This document shows, in pieces, positions 16,358 to 25,266 of a stretch of DNA of 41,784 nucleotides; the first letter of the stretch is position 1; each line of letters begins with the position of its first letter. Source of the stretch: Tannerellaceae bacterium (GTDB taxonomy: Bacteria; Bacteroidota; Bacteroidia; Bacteroidales; Tannerellaceae); NCBI GenBank assembly GCA_021201865.1, contig JAJQEE010000220.1:1-41784 (forward strand). Reading direction: 5' to 3'. Made by a program: the position numbers and the translations under genes. The notes beneath the pieces are model-generated. The model was not told where the DNA came from. It did not search any database and was given only the letters and a program-made list of their open reading frames with translations.

Positions 16358-17380
16358 ATGGACTATCAACAGCTATTAACCAGATTAAAGGAAATCCTTC
16401 AACAACGGTTACCGGAAGGACAGAACCATGCCCGGCAATTGTCGGAGATACTGGGGGTCAAACCGCATTCCGTATATCGCAAATTGAGCGGTGAGATCCA
16501 ATTTTCGGTGGATGACCTGGTTAAAATCTCCGGGACACTTTCTATTCCTTTAGGAACATTGCTGGATGATTATTCCTGTGTAGTAAGTCATCCGATGGAA
16601 CTTATCCTGATGGACAATATGGCAAAAGAAAAGGGATATACATCTGCTATGGAAACAACCCAGGCTATTTTCGGACAGGCAGGAAAAACAGGAAATGCAA
16701 AATTTATGGCTATCTGCAAAAATCTACCTGTGATCAGTTATTATTATTATGATTGGCTGATGAAATTTGCCCATCTGAAATGGTTATATTTTAATAATGG
16801 GTGCTCAGTCATGCCTTCTCTTTCCGAAACAGTATGTCCGGATCCTTTTATGAAAGCAAAAGATATATATGTAGAATCCTTCAATTCAATCCGGAGGCTG
16901 ATTTTTGTTGTAGATGGTGATCTGGTACGGAATTTTACGATGGACCTGGACTTTTTCCGGAAAATGGGTTTCGTGACGGCGGCTGAGATGCTGTTGGTAT
17001 TGGAGGATATGAGAAGTTTACTGATGGAGATCCAGAGTATATGCCAGACAGGGCTTTCGTATGTTTCAGGGCAGGAAATTCAGGTTTTTTATTCGGATAT
17101 TCCTCTCTATAATGATATCTATCTGATTGAGAGTAGTACAATCAACAGGGGAATTTTTTATGCCCAGGGTTTTAATCCAATCATACACCGCGAACCACAG
17201 ACCTTGGAAATATTCAGAAAGTGGGTAAATGCATGGGTAAGCTGTTCCAATCCTATTTGTGGTACCAGTGAACCGGACTGCAGGACGTTTTTTAAAAAAC
17301 AACACCGGATCATAGAAGAGTACAGGAATAGTCTGGCCTGGGTCGAGTTCTTTGGTAGTAGACAGCGTGGCAGAAAATGA
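16358..17380 (+). CDS. HTH-domain protein of unknown function (paralog 2)
   Basis: A 340-aa soluble protein built like the gene before it. The N-terminal helix-turn-helix contains PHSVYRKLSGEIQFSVDDL (compare YKSVWRRLRGEYRFSFDE in paralog 1), followed by a helical region with FMAICKNLPVISYYYYD, which lines up with YIAICNRLPEIFYIRY. Identity outside these blocks is low, so the duplication is old. The frame opens at a TTG (16352) that overlaps the 43-codon ORF; the ATG at 16358 is the better start. DNA binding is inferred from the HTH; the ligand or signal read by the C-terminal region is unknown. It ends about 90 nt before the next promoter region. Confidence 0.8.
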   Translation: MDYQQLLTRLKEILQQRLPEGQNHARQLSEILGVKPHSVYRKLSGEIQFSVDDLVKISGTLSIPLGTLLDDYSCVVSHPMELILMDNMAKEKGYTSAMETTQAIFGQAGKTGNAKFMAICKNLPVISYYYYDWLMKFAHLKWLYFNNGCSVMPSLSETVCPDPFMKAKDIYVESFNSIRRLIFVVDGDLVRNFTMDLDFFRKMGFVTAAEMLLVLEDMRSLLMEIQSICQTGLSYVSGQEIQVFYSDIPLYNDIYLIESSTINRGIFYAQGFNPIIHREPQTLEIFRKWVNAWVSCSNPICGTSEPDCRTFFKKQHRIIEEYRNSLAWVEFFGSRQRGRK

Positions 17381-17453
17381 GAAGATATGGACAAAACGGA
17401 TTTATTTCAATCACACTATTTTAGTCTAAAACTTTAAATATCCCTCCTAATAG

Positions 17454-17484
17454 TTTAAGAAACCATCTGTTTTTGTTACTTTTG
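17454..17484 (+). promoter_or_regulatory. Promoter of the cyclophilin pair
   Basis: TACTTTTG at 17477-17484 fits TAnnTTTG; TTTA at 17454-17457 stands at the 19-nt spacing as an imperfect -33 box. The ATG chosen for the first cyclophilin (17512) is 27 nt downstream. Confidence 0.55.
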
Positions 17485-17511
17485 CCTGATACAAAACAAA
17501 CTATTCATACG

Positions 17512-18183
17512 ATGAAACATTTAATTACCTTGTTGACAACGATAGTCTTTGTTTTTTCCGGTGTAACTCTGCATGCCCAGCAGGAAGAAACCCTGGTTTT
17601 GATCGATACGGATATGGGAAAGGTCAAAGTCAGGTTATTCAATGAAACTCCCCAACACCGGGATAATTTTATTAAACATGTGAACGAAAACACCTATGAC
17701 GGGTTATTATTTCACCGGGTGATCAAACAATTTATGATCCAGGCAGGGGATGTGAATTCAAAAGATGCCCCTTTGGATAGTATTTTAGGGAGTGGTGACC
17801 TGGATTATACCATACCGGCTGAAATCGTTTACCCGAAATATTTTCATAAAAGAGGGGCTTTATGTGCTGCCCGCACACCGGACGAAAACAATCCGGAAAA
17901 AGCATCTTCTGCTACCCAGTTCTATATCGTAACAGGCAAGTTCTATACAGAACATGAATTGAACAAAATGGAAAAAGAACAAAAGATGACCTTTACACCG
18001 GAACAACGGGAAGCCTTCATGCTGGAAGGGGGATCTCCCAGCCTGGATGGGAATTATACTGTTTTCGGAGAGGTGGTAAGCGGACAGAAAGTGGTGGATA
18101 AGATCAGCTTAGTCCTGACCAACGAAAAGGATCGTCCTTTAAAAAATATAAAGATCAAATCGATGGCTATCGTAAAAAAATAA
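17512..18183 (+). CDS. Exported peptidyl-prolyl cis-trans isomerase, cyclophilin type
   Basis: A 223-aa protein with a signal peptide (MKHLITLLTTIVFVFSG, then a cleavage site at TLHAQ) and one cyclophilin domain: PQHRDNFIKHV, GLLFHRVIKQFMIQAGD (the catalytic Arg lies in FHRV), ATQFYIVTGKF and the C-terminal NYTVFGEVVSGQKVV. It should assist folding of periplasmic or outer-membrane proteins. The open frame begins at 17473, but only the Met at 17512 gives a proper signal sequence. A cytosolic paralog follows after 11 bp in the same operon. Confidence 0.92.
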   Translation: MKHLITLLTTIVFVFSGVTLHAQQEETLVLIDTDMGKVKVRLFNETPQHRDNFIKHVNENTYDGLLFHRVIKQFMIQAGDVNSKDAPLDSILGSGDLDYTIPAEIVYPKYFHKRGALCAARTPDENNPEKASSATQFYIVTGKFYTEHELNKMEKEQKMTFTPEQREAFMLEGGSPSLDGNYTVFGEVVSGQKVVDKISLVLTNEKDRPLKNIKIKSMAIVKK

Positions 18184-18194
18184 GATTCAGAAAA

Positions 18195-18959
18195 ATGGAA
18201 GAAAAGAAACAGGAAACGATGGTAGTATTGAACACTACTCTCGGCCCGATTAAAATAAAACTGTATAATGAGACTCCCCAACACCGGGATAACTTTATTA
18301 AACTGGTAAAGGAAGGTACCTATAACGGACTACTCTTCCACCGGGTCATTAACGAATTTATGGTCCAGGGTGGAGATGTAACCTCAAAAGATGCTCCTTT
18401 GAATAAACAGTTAGGAAGTGGTGACCTGGGCTACACAGTACCGGCAGAATTTGTTTACCCGAAATATTTTCATAAACAAGGAGCCCTTTCTGCGGCCCGT
18501 ACCGGTGACGAAGTAAATCCGGAAAGAGCCTCCTCTGCCTCCCAGTTTTTTATTGTGACTGGTAAAACCTATACGGATGCAGAATTAAACCAGATGGAAA
18601 AACAGAAAGAAAGCCGCCTGAAATCAGCAATCTTCAATCGCTTAAAAACGGAAAACAAGAGTAAAATCATGGAGTTGTACCGTAGTGGTGATAGAGACGA
18701 ATTAACCATCCTGCAAGATACTTTGATCGGGAAAGCTGAGTTAGAAGCTGAAAAACGAAAGAAAGAGGCCCAAATGACACCGGAACAACGGGAACTCTAC
18801 AAAACAGTAGGTGGAGTACCTTTCCTTGATAATGAATACACAGTATATGGTGAAGTCATAGAAGGTATGGATGTTGTGAAAAAGATCGAACAGGCGAAGA
18901 CGAATGCTTCAGACAGACCTCTTGAAAATATAGTGATTACTTCTGCTGAAATTTTATAA
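18195..18959 (+). CDS. Cytosolic peptidyl-prolyl cis-trans isomerase, cyclophilin type, with charged insertion
   Basis: A 254-aa paralog of the previous gene without a signal peptide (starts MEEKKQETMVVLNTT), so it is expected in the cytosol. The core motifs GLLFHRVINEFMVQGGD and SQFFIVTGKTY are intact. Between LNQMEK and MTPEQREL it carries about 60 extra, highly charged residues that the upstream paralog lacks (there the sequence goes almost directly from MEKEQK to FTPEQRE). The insertion looks helical. The pair probably arose by tandem duplication followed by a change of compartment. The insertion could bind a partner or nucleic acid; this is inference. Confidence 0.92.
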   Translation: MEEKKQETMVVLNTTLGPIKIKLYNETPQHRDNFIKLVKEGTYNGLLFHRVINEFMVQGGDVTSKDAPLNKQLGSGDLGYTVPAEFVYPKYFHKQGALSAARTGDEVNPERASSASQFFIVTGKTYTDAELNQMEKQKESRLKSAIFNRLKTENKSKIMELYRSGDRDELTILQDTLIGKAELEAEKRKKEAQMTPEQRELYKTVGGVPFLDNEYTVYGEVIEGMDVVKKIEQAKTNASDRPLENIVITSAEIL

Positions 18960-19011
18960 ACTTTATCTCTCCTCTTACCAGGCTGTCTAAAAACCTGAAT
19001 TATAAGTTCAG

Positions 19012-19114
19012 TGTTTCCCGCGAAGGCGGGAATCGCATAGGAACCGCCGGTTCTTTATAGAAAAACAGAAAATAACTGCCGGCTCTTTTGCGATTCCCGC
19101 CTTCGCGGGAAACA
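19012..19114. repeat. 103-bp element with 26-bp perfect terminal inverted repeats
   Basis: Positions 19012-19037 and 19089-19114 are exact reverse complements, 51 bp apart. Each arm also contains its own hairpin CCCGC-GAAG-GCGGG, and the spacer holds GAACC-GCC-GGTTC. This arrangement is that of a MITE or paired REP element. No target duplication is evident. It lies between the cytosolic cyclophilin and MATE genes and could also act as a two-way terminator. Confidence 0.85.
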
Positions 19115-19207
19115 ATTGGAATTTTTATCCAGCCTCTCCATAGGGATAATATGTTACTTCCGGTGAAATAAAAGATGATATCCGGGACTATTCTCTCATA
19201 CATTCCA

Positions 19208-20545
19208 ATGAATTTATCAGTATATAAAGAACATTACAAAGAAACCATCCGGTTAGGGATTCCTATTATCCTGGGGCGGGTGGGGATTATTATCGTCGGC
19301 TTTGCTGATAATATGATGGTGGGGCATCACAGTACGACAGAACTGGCAGCCGCTTCCTTCGTAAATAACTTCTTTAATCTTGCCTTTATTTTCGGTATGG
19401 GATTTTCATATGGCCTGACGCCGGTCATCGGAGGATTATTTGCAGACAAAAAAGAAGAACAGGCCGGGGAAGTACTGAAAAACAGTTTGGTGATCAATCT
19501 GCTGGTAGGAATAGGATTAAGCCTATGTATGTTCTTATTATTACTGAACATAGGCCTGCTCAATCAACCGGAAGAGCTCCTACCCTATATCATCCCCTAC
19601 TACACCATCCAGCTTTTTTCCGTGATCTTTACGATGCTGTTTAACTCTTTCAAGCAGTTCAGTGATGGAACGACTGATACGCTCACTCCTATGTGGATCA
19701 TCTTAGCATCCAATGCTCTGAATATTATCGGGAACTATATCCTTATTTTCGGGAAATTCGGCGCACCGGAGTTAGGGCTCACCGGAGCAGGGATATCCAC
19801 GTTAGCCAGCCGTATATTCACTTTTGTTCTATTTTTCATTCTCTTCCTCCGTCATTCCAAATATAAAAACTATCTGAAAGGTTTTAAACAGGGAACAATT
19901 AACAGGCTCCACATTTCCAACCTCATACGTTTAGGACTTCCCGTAGGTTTCCTGATGGGAGTGGAAACCGGTTCTTTCAGTCTGAGTGTCATCATGATGG
20001 GATGGTTAGGAAGTATTGCCCTGGCAGCACACCAGATCGTAATTGTCATTACCACACTTGGCTTTATGGTCTATTACGGGGTAGCAGCGGCTGTTGCCAT
20101 ACGGGTCAGTGCGTTTAAAAGCCGGAACGACTATCCGGAGATCCGTCTGGCCGCCTTTTCGGGGCTACATATAATTATGGGTATGGCGTTGGTGGTGATG
20201 GGTTTCATCTTTCTGTTCCGGAACCAGATGGGATTCCTGTTCACCCAGGAAGCATCTGTCATTCAATTAGTGTCAGTTTTAGCTTTTCCGGTTATTCTGT
20301 ACCAATTAGGAGATGGTTTACAAATCCTTTTTTCAAATGCTCTGCGGGGAATAGCAGATGTCAGATACATGGCCTACGTAGCCCTGATCTGCCATTTTGG
20401 ACTGGCTCTCCCTATTGGTTATATTTGCGGATTTATACTGGATTGGGGAGCGTTAGGTATATGGTCTGGCTATCCGGTCAGCCTAAGCCTGTTAGGTGTC
20501 CTCTTATGGAAAAGGTTCAATAAACTCACAATTCCCTCAAATTAA
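19208..20545 (+). CDS. MATE family efflux transporter
   Basis: A 445-aa inner-membrane protein with about 12 transmembrane helices and the MATE pattern of two related halves. The first half begins LGIPIILGRVGIIIVGFADNMMVGHHST and the second GLPVGFLMGVETGSFSLSV (shown in part). MATE proteins export drugs and other cationic or organic compounds using Na+ or H+ gradients; the branch here resembles NorM. The frame opens at 19175, but the ATG at 19208 gives the family start MNLSVYKEHYKETIRLG. It stands alone between an inverted-repeat element and a hairpin repeat. Confidence 0.93.
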   Translation: MNLSVYKEHYKETIRLGIPIILGRVGIIIVGFADNMMVGHHSTTELAAASFVNNFFNLAFIFGMGFSYGLTPVIGGLFADKKEEQAGEVLKNSLVINLLVGIGLSLCMFLLLLNIGLLNQPEELLPYIIPYYTIQLFSVIFTMLFNSFKQFSDGTTDTLTPMWIILASNALNIIGNYILIFGKFGAPELGLTGAGISTLASRIFTFVLFFILFLRHSKYKNYLKGFKQGTINRLHISNLIRLGLPVGFLMGVETGSFSLSVIMMGWLGSIALAAHQIVIVITTLGFMVYYGVAAAVAIRVSAFKSRNDYPEIRLAAFSGLHIIMGMALVVMGFIFLFRNQMGFLFTQEASVIQLVSVLAFPVILYQLGDGLQILFSNALRGIADVRYMAYVALICHFGLALPIGYICGFILDWGALGIWSGYPVSLSLLGVLLWKRFNKLTIPSN

Positions 20546-20564
20546 ACTTTAAAACCTCTTACAT

Positions 20565-20820
20565 TGAGTTCCGGAGGAACGGTACATAGTAGCCTGGGAT
20601 GTAAGTCCCAGGTAGAGAAATCTCCCCAAGGGTGTGCTGTAGGTACACCCCATCTTATGGAAACAATCGGTTTGTATATGCAGTGTCGTGCTTACAGCAC
20701 TCCATGGACTGCTGATACCTGACCTGGGATTTGCATCCCAGGCTATTATATGACGTCCTTTCAGGACTTGAGAGATAAAGATCAACCTTCGCCAATCACC
20801 CTTCAAAAAAATCTTCCGGG
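20565..20820. repeat. Hairpin-array repeat, copy E
   Basis: The gap between the MATE and RluA-type genes is this repeat. Hairpins in order: GTTCC-GGA-GGAAC at 20568-20580; an 8-bp stem with loop GTAA at 20593-20612; GTGCT-TAC-AGCAC at 20688-20700; an 8-bp stem with loop TTGC and arms CCTGGGAT/ATCCCAGG at 20723-20742; GTCCT-TTC-AGGAC at 20755-20767. The core is in the same orientation as at 2040-2150. The outer arms are shorter than in the 1764-2355 copy. It ends within about 10 bp of the stop of the RluA-type gene. Confidence 0.88.
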
Positions 20821-20830
20821 GACTACTGAA

Positions 20831-21505
20831 TTACGATCCTGCGGTAATATCTTTCCAGAGATTATCTTCCGGAACCGGAGCCGTAATGGTGAGCTCCTCT
20901 TTGGAAACCGGATGGATAAAGGAGGCGCAGCGGGAATGAAGACTGATTCCCCCATCTTTATTGGACCGGGCAGCCCCGTATTTCAGATCTCCTTTAATCG
21001 GGCAACCGATCTTTGCCAGTTGGCAGCGGATCTGATGATGGCGGCCTGTTTTCAGGTCTATTTCCAGTAAATAATAATTATCTGAACGGGCGATTACTTT
21101 GTAATGAAGAATCGCTTTCTTCCCATCCGGACGCTCTGTATCATAGGCAAAACTTTTATTCTGCTTTTCATTGCGGACGATCCAGTGAACCAACTCCGCT
21201 TCTTCAACAGGCGGGCAATTCTTCACAATCGCCCAGTAGGTTTTCTTCACCTGTCCCAGGCGGAACATTTCATTCAGGCGGGAAAGGGCTTTACTGGTTT
21301 TGGCAAATAGGACCAATCCGCTGACAGGACGATCCAGACGGTGGGTCACACCGGCAAACACATTTCCCGGTTTGTTATACTTCTCTTTCAGCCATGCTTT
21401 TAACATGTCTGAAAGAGGAGTATCCCCGGTTTTATCTCCTTGTACAATCTCATGACAATTTTTATTGACTGCAATGATATGATTGTCTTCGTAGATAACT
21501 TCCAT
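20831..21505 (-). CDS. RluA family pseudouridine synthase
   Basis: A 224-aa enzyme that converts uridine to pseudouridine in rRNA or tRNA. The catalytic motif HRLDRPVSG is present with Asp at residue 58, followed by KTYWAIV and the C-terminal TGRHHQIRCQL block. It lacks an S4 domain, like the short RluA/TruC-type members, so the target RNA cannot be assigned. It begins 9 bp after fabG and is the last gene of the leftward cluster. A hairpin repeat lies directly past its stop. Confidence 0.93.
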   Translation of the reverse strand: MEVIYEDNHIIAVNKNCHEIVQGDKTGDTPLSDMLKAWLKEKYNKPGNVFAGVTHRLDRPVSGLVLFAKTSKALSRLNEMFRLGQVKKTYWAIVKNCPPVEEAELVHWIVRNEKQNKSFAYDTERPDGKKAILHYKVIARSDNYYLLEIDLKTGRHHQIRCQLAKIGCPIKGDLKYGAARSNKDGGISLHSRCASFIHPVSKEELTITAPVPEDNLWKDITAGS

Positions 21506-21514
21506 ATTTTAAAA

Positions 21515-22261
21515 TTACATATTCATACCCCCGCAACAGCAGATCACCTGGCCTGTTACATAAGAAGACATATCAGAAGCTAAGAAAGTAGCTACATTGG
21601 CCACATCTTCCGGTGTTCCACCCCGGCACAAAGGAATTTGTTTCGCCCATTCAGCTTTCACCTCTTCAGACAGCACAGCCGTCATATCCGTAATGATGAA
21701 TCCCGGAGCGATCGCATTCGCACGTACTCCACGGGAGCCCAATTCTTTTGCCACGCTCTTTGCCAGACCGATCATTCCTGCTTTGGAAGCAGAATAGTTA
21801 GCCTGTCCTGCATTTCCTGAAACACCCACTACAGAAGCCATGTTAATAATACTTCCGGTTTTCTGTTTCATCATCACAGGGGTTACCGCATGCACAAAGT
21901 TAAAAGCCGATTTCAGGTTTACGTTGATCACCATATCCCACTGTTGCTCAGTCATACGCATCATCAACCCATCACGGGTAATACCGGCATTGTTTACCAG
22001 AATATCCACACGTCCGAAATCTTTCACGATTTCAGCCACTACCTGGTGTGTATCTTCATAGTCAGCAGCATTGGAAGCATATCCTTTCGCTTTTACACCC
22101 AACGCTTCCAGCTCTTTCTGTGTAGCCAGACCATTTTCATTGATTGCCAGGTCAGTAAATGCAACATTTGCTCCTTCCGCAGCAAATTTCAAAGCGATCG
22201 CTTTCCCGATACCACGTGCGGCACCGGTCACAATGGCTACTTTTCCTTCCAGTAATTTCAT
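21515..22261 (-). CDS. fabG: 3-oxoacyl-[acyl-carrier-protein] reductase
   Basis: A 248-aa short-chain dehydrogenase that reduces 3-ketoacyl-ACP with NADPH in fatty-acid synthesis. Seen: the cofactor motif TGAARGIG at residues 12-19, NNAG at 90-93, catalytic Ser143, Tyr156 and Lys160 (YSASK), and the typical C-terminus. The C-terminal tail reads QVICCCGGMNM, with three consecutive cysteines where most homologs have one or none. It lies in a leftward run with a KAS III gene and a TetR gene upstream (122-bp gap) and an RluA-type gene 9 bp downstream. Confidence 0.94.
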   Translation of the reverse strand: MKLLEGKVAIVTGAARGIGKAIALKFAAEGANVAFTDLAINENGLATQKELEALGVKAKGYASNAADYEDTHQVVAEIVKDFGRVDILVNNAGITRDGLMMRMTEQQWDMVINVNLKSAFNFVHAVTPVMMKQKTGSIINMASVVGVSGNAGQANYSASKAGMIGLAKSVAKELGSRGVRANAIAPGFIITDMTAVLSEEVKAEWAKQIPLCRGGTPEDVANVATFLASDMSSYVTGQVICCCGGMNM

Positions 22262-22383
22262 ATTTTTTATTATTTAGTAGTTAAGTAATCAGAGTAGTTA
22301 TCAGTCGCCAAAGCTCCTTAGTAGTTAAGTAGTAATCCTATACTTACTCCTCTAACTTCTTTAACTCCTTTGACTACTGAATA

Positions 22384-23328
22384 TTAACATTCTATCAAAC
22401 AAGCCCCCGCTGAGTAACCGCCGCCAAACACGGTAATACAAACAATATCTCCTTTTTTAAAGTGGTGATCGTTTTGTGCATAGACTAATGCGGAACTCAC
22501 TGAACCGGTATTTCCGAACTCTTCAATATTATGAAGGAATTTTTCTTCCGGCAGGTTCAACTGTTTGGCAATGTTGGACATAATACGCATGTTTGCCTGA
22601 TGACCAATGAAATAAGATAGATCATCTAGGGTGTATCCGTTCTTCTCCAATACATACATGACATTCTTAGGCATATAGGTACAGGCCTGAATAAAGACAT
22701 CCTTTCCCTCCGGCATCATGATTCCTCCATCGCGGGGACGGAGTTGTACTCCCTCCGGACCTTTGCCAATGTGTCCTAACCCTTCCGTATAGATCTCCCG
22801 GATTTGAGGTTCATTGGCTGCCACCGGTTCCTTTGAAATAAAGAAAGCAGCCGCTGCGTCGCCCCATAAATGTCCGGCTTTCGGATCCGTTTCATTTGAA
22901 TAGGCAGAGTTCTTATCTGCTGAGATGATCAGTGCTTTGGTTGCTTTACCCATAGCAAAGTATCCCTCCACAACTTCCAGTGCATTCAGAAAAGAGGAAC
23001 AGGCAGACGATAAATATAAAGCCTTTGCCTTAGTTATATTAAACTCTCTCTGGGCGATATGGGCAGCAGTCGCCACCGTATCGTAAGGAGAATAAGAAGC
23101 AGCAATGATCACATCCACTTCTGAAATATCATAGGGTAACTTAGGGATTGCATTGCGGATCGCCTCCAGTCCCATTGTGTTAATGTTCTCTTCGGGTTGT
23201 GCTTTAGAACGGGATATAATACCGGTACGCTGTTCAATCCACCCACTGGTCAACCCATTCAACTCTAAGAAATAGTCATTATGCACCCTTTCTGCAGGGA
23301 CATAGACACCTGTAGCATTAATAAACAT
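22384..23328 (-). CDS. Beta-ketoacyl-ACP synthase III (FabH-like)
   Basis: A 314-aa thiolase-fold enzyme with the KAS III catalytic triad: Cys110 in LSSACSSF, His243 in IGHQANMR and Asn273 in EEFGNTGSVSS. FabH condenses an acyl-CoA primer with malonyl-ACP to begin fatty-acid synthesis. The N-terminal block WIEQRTGI is also typical. It begins 7 bp after a TetR gene and is followed by fabG, so it may be a second, regulated KAS III rather than the housekeeping copy; that is inference. The gene is complete, and it ends in a cysteine residue (CLIEC). Confidence 0.9.
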   Translation of the reverse strand: MFINATGVYVPAERVHNDYFLELNGLTSGWIEQRTGIISRSKAQPEENINTMGLEAIRNAIPKLPYDISEVDVIIAASYSPYDTVATAAHIAQREFNITKAKALYLSSACSSFLNALEVVEGYFAMGKATKALIISADKNSAYSNETDPKAGHLWGDAAAAFFISKEPVAANEPQIREIYTEGLGHIGKGPEGVQLRPRDGGIMMPEGKDVFIQACTYMPKNVMYVLEKNGYTLDDLSYFIGHQANMRIMSNIAKQLNLPEEKFLHNIEEFGNTGSVSSALVYAQNDHHFKKGDIVCITVFGGGYSAGACLIEC

Positions 23329-23335
23329 CCTCGCC

Positions 23336-23929
23336 TTATTTTAACTTTATTCCATTGAATATTAAATTGACCACATTATCTCGTCTCTTAATGCGCTCAC
23401 TGATTGTGTTTCCCATCTGCCCACGTATATAAGGAACCTCGAGACCTTTCAGTGCATGATGCAATACAAGGGCTGTGATTTCCACATCCGGCATGCTGAA
23501 TACTCCTTCTTTTACTCCTGCATCCAATATTCCTTTTAACATCTCTACTTCACGCAGGTCAAAGGTTTTACGGACTTTTTCCACCCGCCAGATATCACGA
23601 AAAAAGTTTGCCCTCAGGGTTCCGTTACGGAACACAATGGATTTCACGGCATCTAATCTGGCATAAATAAAGGTCAGTAGTTTTTCATCAGCAGGGAGAT
23701 CTTTGGAAGCCACATCCAGAAGCATGTTATATAACTTGTCTAATTCCGACTCCACCACAGCTAAATAGATCTCATTCTTACTTTTAAAGTAGGTATATAA
23801 AGTACGCCTTCCTTTACGGGAAGCCTGTGCAATATCATTCATAGTCGTATTGTCCACTCCCATACGGGCGAACAACTGCCTGGCTACATCCACTAACATG
23901 TCACGTGTCTTAGAAACTGTCACTGCCAT
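23336..23929 (-). CDS. TetR/AcrR family transcriptional regulator
   Basis: A 197-aa regulator. The N-terminal 60 residues form the TetR helix-turn-helix (ARQLFARMGVDNTTMNDIAQ, then GRRTLYTYFKSKNEIY). The C-terminal ligand domain is helical with no recognisable ligand motif. Being the first gene of a run with KAS III and fabG suggests that it senses a fatty-acid or acyl-CoA signal and controls these genes, as FabR/FadR-type TetR proteins do; this is inference from position. It is divergent from the initiator tRNA gene. Confidence 0.9.
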   Translation of the reverse strand: MAVTVSKTRDMLVDVARQLFARMGVDNTTMNDIAQASRKGRRTLYTYFKSKNEIYLAVVESELDKLYNMLLDVASKDLPADEKLLTFIYARLDAVKSIVFRNGTLRANFFRDIWRVEKVRKTFDLREVEMLKGILDAGVKEGVFSMPDVEITALVLHHALKGLEVPYIRGQMGNTISERIKRRDNVVNLIFNGIKLK

Positions 23930-24020
23930 TAAATTTTATTGCACATTTTATTTGAAACTGTGCGCAAAGTACCTAAAAAGATTGGTTCTACCAAGTATAT
24001 TAAAAAAAACTTGCAATAAA

Positions 24021-24051
24021 TTTGTTTTATAAATAATAAGCTTTACCTTTG
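24021..24051 (+). promoter_or_regulatory. Consensus promoter of the initiator tRNA gene
   Basis: TTTG at 24021-24024, a 19-nt gap, then TACCTTTG at 24044-24051: a perfect fit to the Bacteroides promoter. It lies 31 nt upstream of the mature tRNA. Confidence 0.85.
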
Positions 24052-24082
24052 CACTCGCAATTGAAAAACAATTGTACTATAT

Positions 24083-24154
<72 letters not shown>

Positions 24155-24160
24155 CTTTTT

Positions 24161-24197
24161 AAAAGCCTCTATTCATTTTTTGAATAGGGGCTTTTTT
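24161..24197 (+). terminator. Intrinsic terminator after tRNA-fMet
   Basis: A 13-bp stem (about 24163-24175 with 24181-24193, one G-T pair) followed by a run of T to 24197. It separates the tRNA from the cbpA-cbpM operon. Confidence 0.85.
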
Positions 24198-24343
24198 CTT
24201 ACCTACTTTCTACTTAACTACGAAGAAGCAAAACGACTGATAACTCCTTTAACTACTCCTCCATTTTCTTTCTGCTTTTCTGAACCTCCTGCCTGTTCTT
24301 TTGTTTGTTTAAGAAAGGGATTAACAAACCGAAACAGGGTACT

Positions 24344-25252
24344 ATGGATTTCATCGATTATTATAATGTATTAGGGATCGATAAAAACGCTTCCCAGGCA
24401 GATATCAAAAAGGCTTACAAAAAATTAGCCCGTAAATACCATCCGGATCTCAACCCGGATGATGATTCCGCACACCAGAAATTCCAGCAGATCAACGAAG
24501 CCAATGAGGTGTTAAGTGATCCGGAGAAACGAAAGAAATATGACCAGTATGGTGAAAACTGGAAACATGCGGATGCCTATGAAAGCCAGCGGCAACAGTA
24601 TCAGGGTAGCAGCCAGGGAGGATATGACTTTGGCGATAGCGGAGATTTCTGGTCTTATTCCGGCGGCGGAGACTTCTCGGATTTCTTTGAATCCATGTTT
24701 GGTTCGGCACGCAGCGGCAGAAGTAGCAGAGGCAATTATGGTTTTCGTGGGCAGGACTACACTTCCGAATTACACCTGACACTGACGGAGGCAGCCAAAA
24801 CCCACAAGCAGGTGATCTCCGTGAATAGTAAAAACCTGCGGATCACTGTTCCTGCCGGAGTGGCCAACGGACAAACGATCAAATTAGCAGGACAGGGAGG
24901 CCCGGGAAGCAATGGTGGGCCAAACGGTGACCTCTACATTACGTTTGTCATTTCTGAGGACAGCCGCTTCAACCGGATAGGGAATGACCTGTATGCCACG
25001 ATCCCACTCGATCTCTATACAGCCGTATTAGGCGGTGAACAGATTGTGGAAACACTCCATGGGAAAGTGAAACTGAAAATAAAAGCCGGTACCCAGAACA
25101 ACAGTAAAGCAAGACTGAAAGGAAAAGGATTCCCGGTCTACAAAAAAGAAGGACAACACGGTGATCTGATCATCACCTACTCGATCACGATCCCGAGCCA
25201 TCTGACGGAAAAACAGAAAGAGTTGTTCAAAGAAATTCAAAGTCTAAGCTAA
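24344..25252 (+). CDS. cbpA: DnaJ-class co-chaperone CbpA
   Basis: A 302-aa J-domain protein. Residues about 1-70 form the J domain with the HPD motif ([11 protein letters not shown]) that stimulates Hsp70 ATPase. A Gly/Ser/Phe-rich linker spans about 85-145, and then comes the DnaJ C-terminal substrate-binding region with no zinc finger. This layout distinguishes CbpA from DnaJ. The next gene, 14 bp downstream, encodes a CbpM-like modulator, which confirms the assignment. The frame opens at 24305, but the ATG at 24344 gives the usual start [11 protein letters not shown]. Confidence 0.93.
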   Translation: MDFIDYYNVLGIDKNASQADIKKAYKKLARKYHPDLNPDDDSAHQKFQQINEANEVLSDPEKRKKYDQYGENWKHADAYESQRQQYQGSSQGGYDFGDSGDFWSYSGGGDFSDFFESMFGSARSGRSSRGNYGFRGQDYTSELHLTLTEAAKTHKQVISVNSKNLRITVPAGVANGQTIKLAGQGGPGSNGGPNGDLYITFVISEDSRFNRIGNDLYATIPLDLYTAVLGGEQIVETLHGKVKLKIKAGTQNNSKARLKGKGFPVYKKEGQHGDLIITYSITIPSHLTEKQKELFKEIQSLS

Positions 25253-25266
25253 AAAACACCTGTCCT

